14,065 bases of DNA, taken from Opitutia bacterium. GTDB taxonomy: Bacteria > Verrucomicrobiota > Verrucomicrobiia > Opitutales > Seribacteraceae. Below, in pieces: positions 7,263 to 14,065 of this stretch. The DNA lies in the NCBI GenBank assembly GCA_018646565.1, contig JABGUO010000153.1, positions 1 through 14,065 of the forward strand, read 5' to 3'. A model generated the notes under the pieces. The model was not told the origin of the DNA and ran no database searches. It was given only the letters and a program-made list of their open reading frames with translations. Position numbers and translations under genes: made by a program. The first letter of the stretch is position 1. Every line of letters begins with the position of its first letter.

Positions 7263-8411
7263 ATGAATACAATAAAAGGTTTTTTTCAAGTAAGTTTATT
7301 TTTCTTTGCCTGCGGGTTTACTCCTTTACTTGCTGATCAATCTACCTCGATAAAATTAGAGATTGAGCGGGCCATTGGAAAAGGAGTGAAGTGGCTTAAC
7401 CAGGAACAAAACCGTAGCTCAGGTCATTGGGGAGAAGCAGATTACCCTGCTTTAACTGCTCTCGCACTTCGTGCAACTATGGGGCATCCAGATGAGTTGG
7501 TTGTGGCCCAATATTCTTCCAATCAAATCAAAGGCTTTTCATTTTTACTTTCTAAAGTTCAATCCGATGGAGGAATTTACGGAAAGGGTTTGGCTTGTTA
7601 TAACACCTCCATTTGCATGATGGCATTATTACAGTCTAAGAATCCCGAATATGAGAAAATTATTCAAACCGCGAGGCGTTTTCTTATCAATCAACAATCA
7701 GATTTTGATCAAAAAGGAGTGGAGGATAATACATTCGATGGAGGAGTAGGGTACGGATCCCGTTGGGCACATTCCGATCTGTCCAATACCCATCTGGCGA
7801 TGGAAGCTCTTTTTTATGCCAAAAAATCACTCCAACCCAAAGAGGGTGAGAATCTCGACTTAGATTGGGATGCCGCGATTTCTTTTGTGAGTAAATGTCA
7901 AAACTTATCCGCTACGAATAAAGAAAAATGGGTAAGCGAACATGCCGAAGATAAAGGGGGGTTCGTTTATTTCCCAGGAAGCAGTATGGCAGGGGAAAGA
8001 GAGGGGGGAAATGGTTCAGTAGCATTACGCTCTTATGGCAGCATGAGCTATGCGGGATTACTTAGCTTTATCTACGCCGAAATGGACAGTTCTGATCCTC
8101 GTTTACAGGCGGTTCGGAAATGGTTGGAGGAAAATTACGATATAACAGAAAATCCCGGGATGGGGCAGCAAGGTTTATATTATTATTATCACACAATGGC
8201 GAAAGCTCTTTCTTTGAGTGGAGTGGAGACTGTGTTAGATAAGGAAGGGAAAAAGAAAGATTGGCGAAAAGAATTGGCTTTAGAGTTATTGAATAAACAG
8301 AATCCTGCTGGATACTGGTTAAATGAAAATGGAAGATGGTGGGAAAGAGACCCAATTTTGGTTTCCTCCTACGCATTACTTGCTTTGGAAAGGGTTTATT
8401 ACAGCCTCTAA
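7263..8411 (+). CDS. Secreted alpha/alpha-toroid protein C (prenyltransferase/squalene-oxidase-repeat family)
   Basis: The 382-residue protein has a signal peptide (about 1-24, ending PLLA/DQ) followed directly by toroid repeats, with no membrane anchor or linker. Repeats can be seen at GKGVKWLNQEQN (39-50) with GHWGEADYPALTALALRA, at KVQSDGGIYGKGLACYNTS, at NQQSDFDQ with the following GGVGYGSRWAHSDLSNTHLAMEAL, and at the C-terminus NKQNPAGYWLNENGRWWERD. The blocks SYGSMSYAGLLSFIYAE and GLYYYYHTMAKAL are hallmarks, as I recall, of a family common in Planctomycetes and Verrucomicrobia with unknown function. It is only distantly like toroids A and B. Catalytic motifs of terpene cyclases or protein prenyltransferases are not visible. 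It follows the YdjY gene by 30 bases and precedes a small exported unknown by 36. Confidence 0.82.
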   Translation: MNTIKGFFQVSLFFFACGFTPLLADQSTSIKLEIERAIGKGVKWLNQEQNRSSGHWGEADYPALTALALRATMGHPDELVVAQYSSNQIKGFSFLLSKVQSDGGIYGKGLACYNTSICMMALLQSKNPEYEKIIQTARRFLINQQSDFDQKGVEDNTFDGGVGYGSRWAHSDLSNTHLAMEALFYAKKSLQPKEGENLDLDWDAAISFVSKCQNLSATNKEKWVSEHAEDKGGFVYFPGSSMAGEREGGNGSVALRSYGSMSYAGLLSFIYAEMDSSDPRLQAVRKWLEENYDITENPGMGQQGLYYYYHTMAKALSLSGVETVLDKEGKKKDWRKELALELLNKQNPAGYWLNENGRWWERDPILVSSYALLALERVYYSL

Positions 8412-8447
8412 TTAGTACCCTTCTTCTGATATTACTCTGATTGCACG

Positions 8448-9023
8448 ATGAAAGCTTGGTTTTTTTTACTTTGTTTTTTACTAGAACTTACTCCTTTGCT
8501 TTGGGGCGGTAAAGACCTTCCTCAATTTGCAAAATTGGATACGGATTTTATTTATTTTAATTTAAAAAAAGAGGATTCTCGCGAAGTTGTTATGAAAAAG
8601 CTTCGAGAGGGAGGCTTTTTACAAATTTACGAGGAGCGGGATAAGGAATTGGTTAAATGTACACTTCGATTGAATAATTTCCGTTATTCACTCGCGGCAA
8701 AATTAAAAAAAGATAAGCTCAAGTTTTGCTTGATTGAAGGGCAGAAAGGATGGCAGTTTTCATTTTATGAAGATGTGGTTCAGCCTCAATGGGAAAACCT
8801 CAGGGAAATGGTAATACAAAAATACGGAGTTAACAGAGAGCATCGAGATTTCCCCAATTTGAATGATGTTCCCTTAAATGACGAAGGAGGTTATCTGACT
8901 GACACATGGGATTTGAGTGATCGTGTAGTCATACTGACAATTCAACTTTTTGAAGTGAAGGACTGTTGCACTAATCAAATGGTGGAGTATTCATGTTGCA
9001 CCCTGCTCATACAGCCCAAATAA
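8448..9023 (+). CDS. Exported protein of unknown function, Cys-rich C-terminus
   Basis: The 191-residue product starts with a clear signal peptide, MKAWFFLLCFLLELTPLLWG. Its body is a mix of predicted beta-strands and helices: DFIYFNLKKEDSREVVMKKL suggests a helix packed on strands, and WENLREMVIQKYGV suggests a second helix. The C-terminal part has two adjacent-cysteine pairs (173-174 and 183-184), plus single cysteines at 71 and 94. The pattern is vaguely like small two-domain periplasmic proteins with a SmpA-type fold, but I do not recognise the family. It ends 11 bases before ftsY, so translation or transcription of the two is probably linked. An upstream function with the toroid and YdjY genes is possible from position alone. 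Confidence 0.7.
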   Translation: MKAWFFLLCFLLELTPLLWGGKDLPQFAKLDTDFIYFNLKKEDSREVVMKKLREGGFLQIYEERDKELVKCTLRLNNFRYSLAAKLKKDKLKFCLIEGQKGWQFSFYEDVVQPQWENLREMVIQKYGVNREHRDFPNLNDVPLNDEGGYLTDTWDLSDRVVILTIQLFEVKDCCTNQMVEYSCCTLLIQPK

Positions 9024-9034
9024 AACACATACGA

Positions 9035-9973
9035 ATGGGAATTTTTTCAAAATTTAAAAAAGGATTTCAAAAAGGGGCTTCTCTTATACACGGTGCTTTT
9101 GACACCCTTTCTGGGAAAGGAAGAGTCGATGAAGATAGCTTGCTTGAAATTGAAGAGGCATTTTATGGGAGTGATTTTGGGGTCGAAACAACAGAAGAGA
9201 TTTTAGACTCTATCCGGGAGGCTCATCGAACTGACAGAGAACTCAGAGCAGAAGGAGTCGGGGAGATTGCCCGTAAGGTTTTGCGTACTACCTTGGAGGG
9301 GGCAGAGGGGGTTGATAATTTAGGCAACTCGGTCAACAAACCTGAGGTTCTTTGTTTAATAGGAGTCAATGGTTCCGGGAAAACTACCACTTGTGCAAAA
9401 TTGGGTTATCAACTAAAGGCGACTGGGAGGAAAGTAATTCTCGGCGCCTGTGATACTTTTCGTGCAGCCGCGACCGAGCAATTAAAGGCATGGGCAGACC
9501 GTTTGGAGTTAGAGGTTGTTTCCGGTCATCATGGTGCAGACTCTGCCGCGGTTGCATTTGATGCTTATTCTGCAGGCGAATCTCGTGGGTATGACTTAGT
9601 TATTATTGATACCGCTGGCCGACTTCATGTGAAAGAAGGCTTAATGGATGAATTAGCCAAGATGAAGAGAGTGCTTGGAAAACGAAATGAGCAGGCACCC
9701 CATCATTCTTGGTTGGTTGTGGATGGATCAACGGGAATAAACGGAATTGAACAAGCCCGTGTCTTTAATGAAAAATTTGGTATTACCGGTTTAGTGGTTA
9801 CTAAACTGGATGGTTCTTCAAAAGGGGGTGCATTAGTTGCAATTTACCGAGAGCTTAAAATTCCAATATTTTATGTTGGATTGGGAGAATCTGCCGATGA
9901 TTTGCAACCCTTTTCAATAGAGCAGTATCTAGACTCCATCTTGCCTGATGTAAAAATGGAATCCGTGAATTAA
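9035..9973 (+). CDS. ftsY: Signal recognition particle receptor FtsY
   Basis: FtsY is the membrane-associated GTPase that receives SRP-ribosome complexes and passes them to the SecYEG translocon. The 312-residue product has a short basic amphipathic N-terminus (MGIFSKFKKGFQKG), a helical N domain (about 20-90) and the NG GTPase domain. GTPase elements are the P-loop GVNGSGKT (110-117), DTFRAAA (140-146), DTAGR (192-196) and TKLDG (256-260), with a C-terminal GLGE..DDLQPF block. The long acidic A domain of E. coli FtsY is missing, as in many bacteria. The frame is open upstream to an ATG at 8993, but that would overlap the previous gene and add 14 residues before the conserved MGIFSKFKKG, so 9035 is chosen. 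There is no Shine-Dalgarno sequence. Confidence 0.96.
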   Translation: MGIFSKFKKGFQKGASLIHGAFDTLSGKGRVDEDSLLEIEEAFYGSDFGVETTEEILDSIREAHRTDRELRAEGVGEIARKVLRTTLEGAEGVDNLGNSVNKPEVLCLIGVNGSGKTTTCAKLGYQLKATGRKVILGACDTFRAAATEQLKAWADRLELEVVSGHHGADSAAVAFDAYSAGESRGYDLVIIDTAGRLHVKEGLMDELAKMKRVLGKRNEQAPHHSWLVVDGSTGINGIEQARVFNEKFGITGLVVTKLDGSSKGGALVAIYRELKIPIFYVGLGESADDLQPFSIEQYLDSILPDVKMESVN

Positions 9974-10004
9974 TCTTTCCTTTGATTAGAATTACAAAGC
10001 AATA

Positions 10005-11111
10005 ATGAGCGAAAATGTACTCAAGACTTTAAATGTGGGGCTTGGTGAACGGTCCTACCCGATTTACATTGGTCGGGATTTAGGATCCTTGATCAACCAG
10101 GCATCTAGTAAATATTTGGCCCAAGGTAAGAAAGTGGTTTCAATAACGGATATCGGATTAATAAAAAAAGCACCTTCATTTGCCAGCGAATTTCTTAATT
10201 CCGTTCCCCATTTAAATTTACCGAATGGAGAAACGACCAAGTCAATCGAGCACTTGTCCAATATTTGGGATTTTCTTGCTGATCAAGGGATCGATCGATC
10301 GGGAATCCTGTTCGCACTTGGTGGTGGAGTAACTGGAGACCTTGCGGGGTTCGCCGCCGCTTCTTATTTGAGAGGAATTGATTTTTATCAAGTACCCTCT
10401 ACCTTGCTGGCAATGGTGGATAGTTCAGTCGGAGGGAAAACTGGGATCAATTTAAAAGCGGGTAAGAATTTAGTTGGAGCATTTCATCAACCCAAGGCAG
10501 TTTTTATTGATCTGGACTGTTTGAAGTCTTTGCCAAAGCGAGAATTTTCTGCTGGTATGGCGGAGGTTATTAAATATGGACTTCTTGGAAATAATGAACT
10601 TTTTACTCGTCTTCTTTCCTTTTCCTCACCCCTTCACTCGGAATCAGAAGAACTGCCAGGAATTATAGAATCCTGTTGCTTGGATAAAGCCAGAATTGTT
10701 GAAGATGATGAACGCGAAACGGATGGTGCACAGGGGGGGCGTGCACTGCTCAACCTTGGCCATACTTTTGCCCACGCAATTGAAGCAGTGTCGGGGTACG
10801 GGAAATATCTTCACGGGGAAGCGGTTTCCATTGGCTTAGTCTGTGCCATTCGTTTATCGAGACGGAGAGATTATTGTACCAGTCAGGACGAGTCATCGTT
10901 GGAATCTCTCCTTCAATCTTATCAATTACCTATTCAGCTTAATTCAAGCTTATCAATTTCTGAGCTTATGAATGCTATGCAATCAGATAAAAAAGTATCG
11001 GCAGGAAAAATTCGTTTTGTTACCCTTATGTCATTGGGTAATGCATTTGTTACTTCCGATATATCTGAAGCTGATGTAGTTGAAGTGTGGAAGTCGGTGG
11101 GGGCGACTTAA
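10005..11111 (+). CDS. aroB: 3-dehydroquinate synthase
   Basis: AroB converts 3-deoxy-D-arabino-heptulosonate 7-phosphate to 3-dehydroquinate, the second step of the shikimate pathway, using NAD and a divalent metal. The 368-residue length is normal for the family. Visible signatures are the nucleotide-binding GGGVTGD (106-112), DSSVGGKTGIN (139-149), the GMAEVIKYG segment with metal ligand Glu187, LNLGHTFAHAIE with His253, and HGEAVSIG with His270. The gene starts 31 bases after ftsY in the same direction without a Shine-Dalgarno and is followed after 13 bases by a small unknown gene. All catalytic blocks are intact. Confidence 0.97.
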   Translation: MSENVLKTLNVGLGERSYPIYIGRDLGSLINQASSKYLAQGKKVVSITDIGLIKKAPSFASEFLNSVPHLNLPNGETTKSIEHLSNIWDFLADQGIDRSGILFALGGGVTGDLAGFAAASYLRGIDFYQVPSTLLAMVDSSVGGKTGINLKAGKNLVGAFHQPKAVFIDLDCLKSLPKREFSAGMAEVIKYGLLGNNELFTRLLSFSSPLHSESEELPGIIESCCLDKARIVEDDERETDGAQGGRALLNLGHTFAHAIEAVSGYGKYLHGEAVSIGLVCAIRLSRRRDYCTSQDESSLESLLQSYQLPIQLNSSLSISELMNAMQSDKKVSAGKIRFVTLMSLGNAFVTSDISEADVVEVWKSVGAT

Positions 11112-11124
11112 TCTTTTTATTTCA

Positions 11125-11727
11125 ATGGATATTGAACACGACTTGATGGAAGCTTACTTTGAAAGTAATGGCTTTCTGGTTCGCCAAGCAGGTCGAGTGG
11201 AGTCCGTTACAGTAAGAAAAAAACCGGAATCTATAATGACTCTGGCTATCTTTAATCCTGCCGTTCCGGAAAATTCTGCTTCTCTTGGCGTTCGTTTATA
11301 CACCGGTGACCTAATTAAAATTCGCTCCGCGTTAGTTTCTTCAATCGGGTGGGGGAATTCAGAATTTGTAAATGGAATGCTTGATAATGATGCATTATTA
11401 GTAAAGTTTTTTAAAAAAGAGGTAAAAGAAAATAGAATTCATTCTAGTTTTAACCCAGGCCCTGAACTTGCAGAAAGTGGAATGGGGGCCTTTTCTCGTC
11501 TCTTGGTTGTTCCAGCACTCCCTCGAAATGAATCAAAATTAAGTGAGATTCTTAGCCTGCTTCAGGAAATTGGCGTGGATGGTGTATTGACATTACGATC
11601 TATGCTTGAAAATTTACTCAGACAATCCGAGCCTAGTAAGAGTTATCCGGGAAAACCATTTTTTCAGGTCTTAAAATTATTAAAAGCCTACGAACTTACT
11701 AAAGAACCGCAGCTTGAAATGTTTTAA
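11125..11727 (+). CDS. Conserved-looking protein of unknown function between aroB and lpxA
   Basis: The 200-residue cytoplasmic protein has no signal peptide or membrane segment. Its N-terminus (DLMEAYFESNGFLVRQAGR) has the helix-then-strand pattern often seen at the start of restriction-endonuclease-like folds. Its C-terminal part (about residues 157-200) is predicted helical, with TLRSMLENLLRQ and FFQVLKLLKAYEL. I cannot place the catalytic D...E-x-K residues with confidence, so a nuclease role is only a suggestion. The frame extends back to an ATG at 11080 inside aroB; the ATG at 11125, after the aroB stop, gives the more natural start. It is separated by 13 bases from aroB and by 6 bases from lpxA, so it is almost certainly co-transcribed with both. 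Confidence 0.7.
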   Translation: MDIEHDLMEAYFESNGFLVRQAGRVESVTVRKKPESIMTLAIFNPAVPENSASLGVRLYTGDLIKIRSALVSSIGWGNSEFVNGMLDNDALLVKFFKKEVKENRIHSSFNPGPELAESGMGAFSRLLVVPALPRNESKLSEILSLLQEIGVDGVLTLRSMLENLLRQSEPSKSYPGKPFFQVLKLLKAYELTKEPQLEMF

Positions 11728-11733
11728 CAACTA

Positions 11734-12531
11734 ATGACAAATTCTATTCATCCAACCTCCATTGTGGATCCTCTTGCAAAGCTTGGGGAAGGCTGCACGG
11801 TTGGCCCTTATGCAATTATTGAGGAAGGAGTAGAAATGGGAACTAATTGCGAGATTGAAGCCCATGCCATTATCAAAAAGTGGACAATTTTAGGAAAAGA
11901 GATCAAGGTTGGCCATTTTGCAGTGATTGGTGGCGACCCCCAGCATCTAAGCTTTGATTCTTCAATCCAGTCTCACGTTCAAGTGGGAGATAATGTTCGG
12001 GTGGGAGAAGGAGTTACGATTCATCGTTCGATCTATGCAGAAGGGGTAACTCACATTGGGTCAAAATCATACTTAATGGGGTATTCTCATATAGGACATG
12101 ATGGAAATCTTGGTGAGGAGGTAATCTTAGCAAATGGAGCATTGATTGGAGGTCATGTATCCATTGGTGATCATACATTTATCGGCGGTGGTGCGGGTGT
12201 TCATCAATTTGTGCGAATTGGGCAGGGAGTAATGATTGGCGGATTGGCAGAGATTTCGAAGGATGTTCCTCCCCATCTTACTATATCTGGGCGTAATTTA
12301 GCCTATGGCCTCAATTTAATTGGTATGAAAAGAAGACAGATTTCGAATGAAGATACAAAAGCTTTAAAGCATGCTTACCGATCGGTTTTATTGAAACGGG
12401 GGAACCCATCACTTAGTGCCAAAAATTGCTTGGAGGACAGTATTATTTCTTCCAGTATTCTGGCAAAAGAGTTTGTTGAATTCTTTTTACTGGAGGGGCG
12501 AGGCTTTGTGAAAAGCAAATCCCAGGCATAG
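11734..12531 (+). CDS. lpxA: UDP-N-acetylglucosamine O-acyltransferase
   Basis: LpxA transfers a 3-hydroxyacyl chain from acyl carrier protein to UDP-GlcNAc, the first step of lipid A synthesis in the cytoplasm. The 265-residue length is standard. The N-terminal part is a left-handed beta-helix with regular hexapeptide repeats (for example IHPTSIV, VGPYAII, VRVGEGV, IGDHTFI). The catalytic histidine is His122 in SHIGHDGNLG, matching E. coli His125. GGDPQ (66-70) and VTIHRS (94-99) are family signatures, and the helical C-terminal part begins near residue 190. The presence of lpxA shows an outer membrane with lipopolysaccharide. The usual neighbours lpxD, fabZ and lpxB are not in this window. 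The gene starts 6 bases after the preceding stop, with no Shine-Dalgarno. Confidence 0.97.
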   Translation: MTNSIHPTSIVDPLAKLGEGCTVGPYAIIEEGVEMGTNCEIEAHAIIKKWTILGKEIKVGHFAVIGGDPQHLSFDSSIQSHVQVGDNVRVGEGVTIHRSIYAEGVTHIGSKSYLMGYSHIGHDGNLGEEVILANGALIGGHVSIGDHTFIGGGAGVHQFVRIGQGVMIGGLAEISKDVPPHLTISGRNLAYGLNLIGMKRRQISNEDTKALKHAYRSVLLKRGNPSLSAKNCLEDSIISSSILAKEFVEFFLLEGRGFVKSKSQA

Positions 12532-12579
12532 CAATCTAAACATGTTGTACTTTATCTCTTCCCCTATTATAAATTAATC

Positions 12580-12951
12580 ATGCAATCTGCTTTGGAATTA
12601 CCTTCAGGGGTGAGAGAAGGAAATGAAAAACTTGTAAAAGTATCTCCTTCCGCGTCCACAAAAATTTTTCAGTTAATTGAAAGGGAAGGGAAGGGCGATT
12701 ATTTACGCATTCGAATCACTGGGGGAGGGTGTAATGGATTGTCCTATAAAATGAAGTTTATTGCGGAGTCCAAGGAGGGAGATATTTATGTGCTCAGTGA
12801 GGGAGTTAAGCTTTTAGTTGATTCCAAAACAGCGTTATACTTAAGGGGTACAACTTTAGAATACTCCGATAAAATGGTAGCCGGGGGGTTTAAATTTTCT
12901 AACCCTAATGCAAAAGCAAGTTGTAGTTGTGGTGAAAGCTTCAATCTTTAG
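12580..12951 (+). CDS. A-type iron-sulfur cluster carrier (IscA/ErpA/HesB family)
   Basis: A-type carriers receive Fe-S clusters from a scaffold and deliver them to apoenzymes. The 123-residue product carries the three family cysteines in their normal spacing: Cys51 in GGGCNGLSY, and Cys115 and Cys117 in CSCGESF. An N-terminal extension of about 17 residues precedes the conserved KLVKVSPSA start of the fold, so a start further in is possible, but no better ATG is seen. No other isc or suf gene is adjacent, which fits an ErpA-like or stand-alone carrier; IscA, ErpA and SufA cannot be told apart from sequence alone. It follows lpxA by 48 bases. Confidence 0.9.
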   Translation: MQSALELPSGVREGNEKLVKVSPSASTKIFQLIEREGKGDYLRIRITGGGCNGLSYKMKFIAESKEGDIYVLSEGVKLLVDSKTALYLRGTTLEYSDKMVAGGFKFSNPNAKASCSCGESFNL

Positions 12952-13066
12952 GGAGTAAATGAAGAATAGGCTTGCTTAAAAGGGGTTAATCTTATCAATT
13001 TGAAACTTTATATTCATTTATCATTAATTTGTAACTCTTGACAATTTCTAATCGCAGCTAGCCCAC
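12952..13066 (+). promoter_or_regulatory. Leader and possible promoter region of infC
   Basis: This 115-base AT-rich gap is the longest in the ftsY-to-crcB run. TCTAAT at 13047-13052 (5 of 6 to the -10 consensus) follows TTAATT (13024-13029) at 17 bases and would start transcription about 8 bases before the ATG. A perfect TTGACA at 13038-13043 has no -10 at a workable distance. No terminator hairpin for the preceding gene and no obvious ribosomal-protein-type leader structure is seen. Confidence 0.3.
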
Positions 13067-13732
13067 ATGGTTAAAAAACCAAGTGGAAAAAATAAAAAAC
13101 GGTATCAAAACCGTGATTACATTCGAAAGAATGACAAGATTCGAGCAAGAGAGATTCGAGTCATTGGTCCAGATGGAGGAATGTTAGGCGTCATGCCCCC
13201 TGAGGAGGCACTTAAAATCGCCAAGTCTCACCATCTTGATTTAGTAGAGGTTGCCTCGAAGGCGATGCCTCCAGTTTGCCGAATCCTTGAATTTGGTAAA
13301 TATAAGTACGAATTAAGTAAGCAAAAGAGAAATAAAGAAAAAACTTCCAAGCGAGTGAAGGAAGCGAAGTTTAGACCAAGGATTGAAGAACACGACTACA
13401 TTACAAAACTTCGTCGATCTGAGAAATTTCTTCACCAAGGAAACAAGCTTAAAATTACTTTGATGTTTCGTGGTAGAGAAATGGAACATAAAGACCTAGG
13501 GATGAACCTGGTCAAACAAGCGATAAAAGATTTAGTGGGGGTCGGTAAGGCCGATGATACCCCCAAGCTTAATGGCAGATTTATTATTGTGAGCTTGTCA
13601 CCTCTTCCACAGCACCAAAGAGTACTGAAATACAACTCACTTGATGAGATTGATGGTGAGGACGAAGAAGATGATTCCAGCGAAGACTTTGAAGAAGAGG
13701 AGTCAGAAGAGACTTCGGATACTGAAAAGTAA
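13067..13732 (+). CDS. infC: Translation initiation factor IF-3, with acidic C-terminal tail
   Basis: IF-3 binds the 30S subunit, keeps it apart from 50S and checks start-codon and initiator-tRNA pairing. The N-terminal domain (about 15-85) carries NDKIRAREIRVIGPDG and the LDLVEVA...PPVCRILEFGKYKYE signature. A Lys-rich linker follows, and the C-terminal domain (about 95-190) contains KEAKFRPRIEEHDY, KITLMFRGREMEH and the final LSPLPQ region. The protein is 221 residues against about 180 in E. coli; most of the extra length is an Asp/Glu/Ser-rich tail from about residue 193. The start is a plain ATG, not the rare AUU used for autoregulation in E. coli. The gene is not followed by rpmI and rplT as in many bacteria, but by crcB after 33 bases. 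Confidence 0.97.
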   Translation: MVKKPSGKNKKRYQNRDYIRKNDKIRAREIRVIGPDGGMLGVMPPEEALKIAKSHHLDLVEVASKAMPPVCRILEFGKYKYELSKQKRNKEKTSKRVKEAKFRPRIEEHDYITKLRRSEKFLHQGNKLKITLMFRGREMEHKDLGMNLVKQAIKDLVGVGKADDTPKLNGRFIIVSLSPLPQHQRVLKYNSLDEIDGEDEEDDSSEDFEEEESEETSDTEK

Positions 13733-13765
13733 TCTACTCCTTCCTGATTTACCCCCTCCAAAACA

Positions 13766-14065
13766 ATGGATTGGAAATTCTTCCTGCTTGTGGCCAGTGG
13801 AGGAGCCATTGGATCAGTTCTTCGGGGATTAATTTCTTATTTCTGTCGTTCATGGTTACCATGGCCAACCATACTGGTCAACGTAATGGGTGCTTTTTTA
13901 ATTGGCATTTGTATCAAACACTGGGAGCAAAACTGTGAAAGCGAACTGTTTCGTGCATTTTGGATTATTGGTTTGTGTGGAGGCTTTACCACATTTTCAA
14001 CCTTTGGCCTTGATGCACTCAATTTTTTAAAGTCTGCCCAATGGGGGAACGCTTTTATTTATATA
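13766..14065 (+). CDS. crcB: Fluoride channel CrcB/FluC, N-terminal 100 residues (cut by window edge)
   Basis: FluC channels let fluoride leave the cytoplasm as dual-topology dimers. The 100 visible residues contain the family landmarks in order: GGAIGSVLRG (12-21) in TM1, the TILVNVMGAFLIG block (35-47) with the conserved Asn39 in TM2, and the GLCGGFTTFSTFG block (69-81) in TM3 with the phenylalanine-box and sodium-site region. The remaining C-terminal part lies beyond the window. The ATG at 13766 follows the infC stop by 33 bases with no terminator, so read-through from infC is likely. No fluoride riboswitch is visible in the short gap. Confidence 0.92.
   Translation, partial: MDWKFFLLVASGGAIGSVLRGLISYFCRSWLPWPTILVNVMGAFLIGICIKHWEQNCESELFRAFWIIGLCGGFTTFSTFGLDALNFLKSAQWGNAFIYI

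Noticed and set aside
13733..13765. Fluoride riboswitch before crcB
   Set aside because: The 33-base gap is too short and has no matching structure.
13432..13809. 125-codon minus-strand open frame opposite the infC tail
   Set aside because: Its Ser-rich sequence is the reverse reading of the Asp/Glu codons in the IF-3 acidic tail, so it is an artefact of base composition.
1..14065. CRISPR array, tRNA/rRNA gene, insertion sequence or phage genes
   Set aside because: I saw no spaced direct repeats, no recognisable tRNA or rRNA segment, and no transposase, integrase or phage structural protein in any long frame.

Overview
The window looks like a chromosomal piece of a Gram-negative, AT-leaning (roughly 40% GC by eye) member of the Verrucomicrobiota, probably a marine Opitutales-like lineage. 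The reasons are: lpxA implies lipopolysaccharide; the three alpha/alpha-toroid proteins of the 'prenyltransferase/squalene oxidase repeat' type resemble families I associate with Verrucomicrobia and Planctomycetes; a YdjY-domain protein sits beside them; and most starts lack a Shine-Dalgarno sequence. The taxonomic assignment is inference, since no rRNA is present.

Layout. Bases 1-511 hold no complete gene: possibly the last codons of an upstream gene, an inverted repeat, several hairpins and one very strong rho-independent terminator (400-433) with no obvious gene in front of it. A small secreted protein (545-895, +) follows. Then four minus-strand genes run from 6383 down to 913: two near-identical membrane-anchored toroid proteins in tandem, an azurin-like blue copper protein, and an Nramp-related transporter. 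A 135-bp divergent intergenic region (6384-6518) separates these from a long, tightly packed plus-strand run: YdjY-domain protein, secreted toroid protein, small exported unknown, ftsY, aroB, unknown, lpxA, A-type Fe-S carrier (iscA/erpA), infC, and the start of crcB/fluC, which runs off the window edge.

How it fits together. From ftsY onward the genes are housekeeping: membrane protein targeting, shikimate pathway, lipid A, Fe-S assembly, translation initiation and fluoride export. The accessory part (about 2.7-9.0 kb) is dominated by predicted exported proteins: three toroids, a YdjY-domain protein, a cupredoxin and a Cys-rich unknown. This looks like an uncharacterised cell-envelope module arranged around one divergent control region. 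The most striking sequence signal is that the two tandem toroid proteins differ at only 1 of 134 residues across their membrane segment, linker and first toroid helix, although the DNA there carries many silent differences and the remainder of the proteins has diverged.
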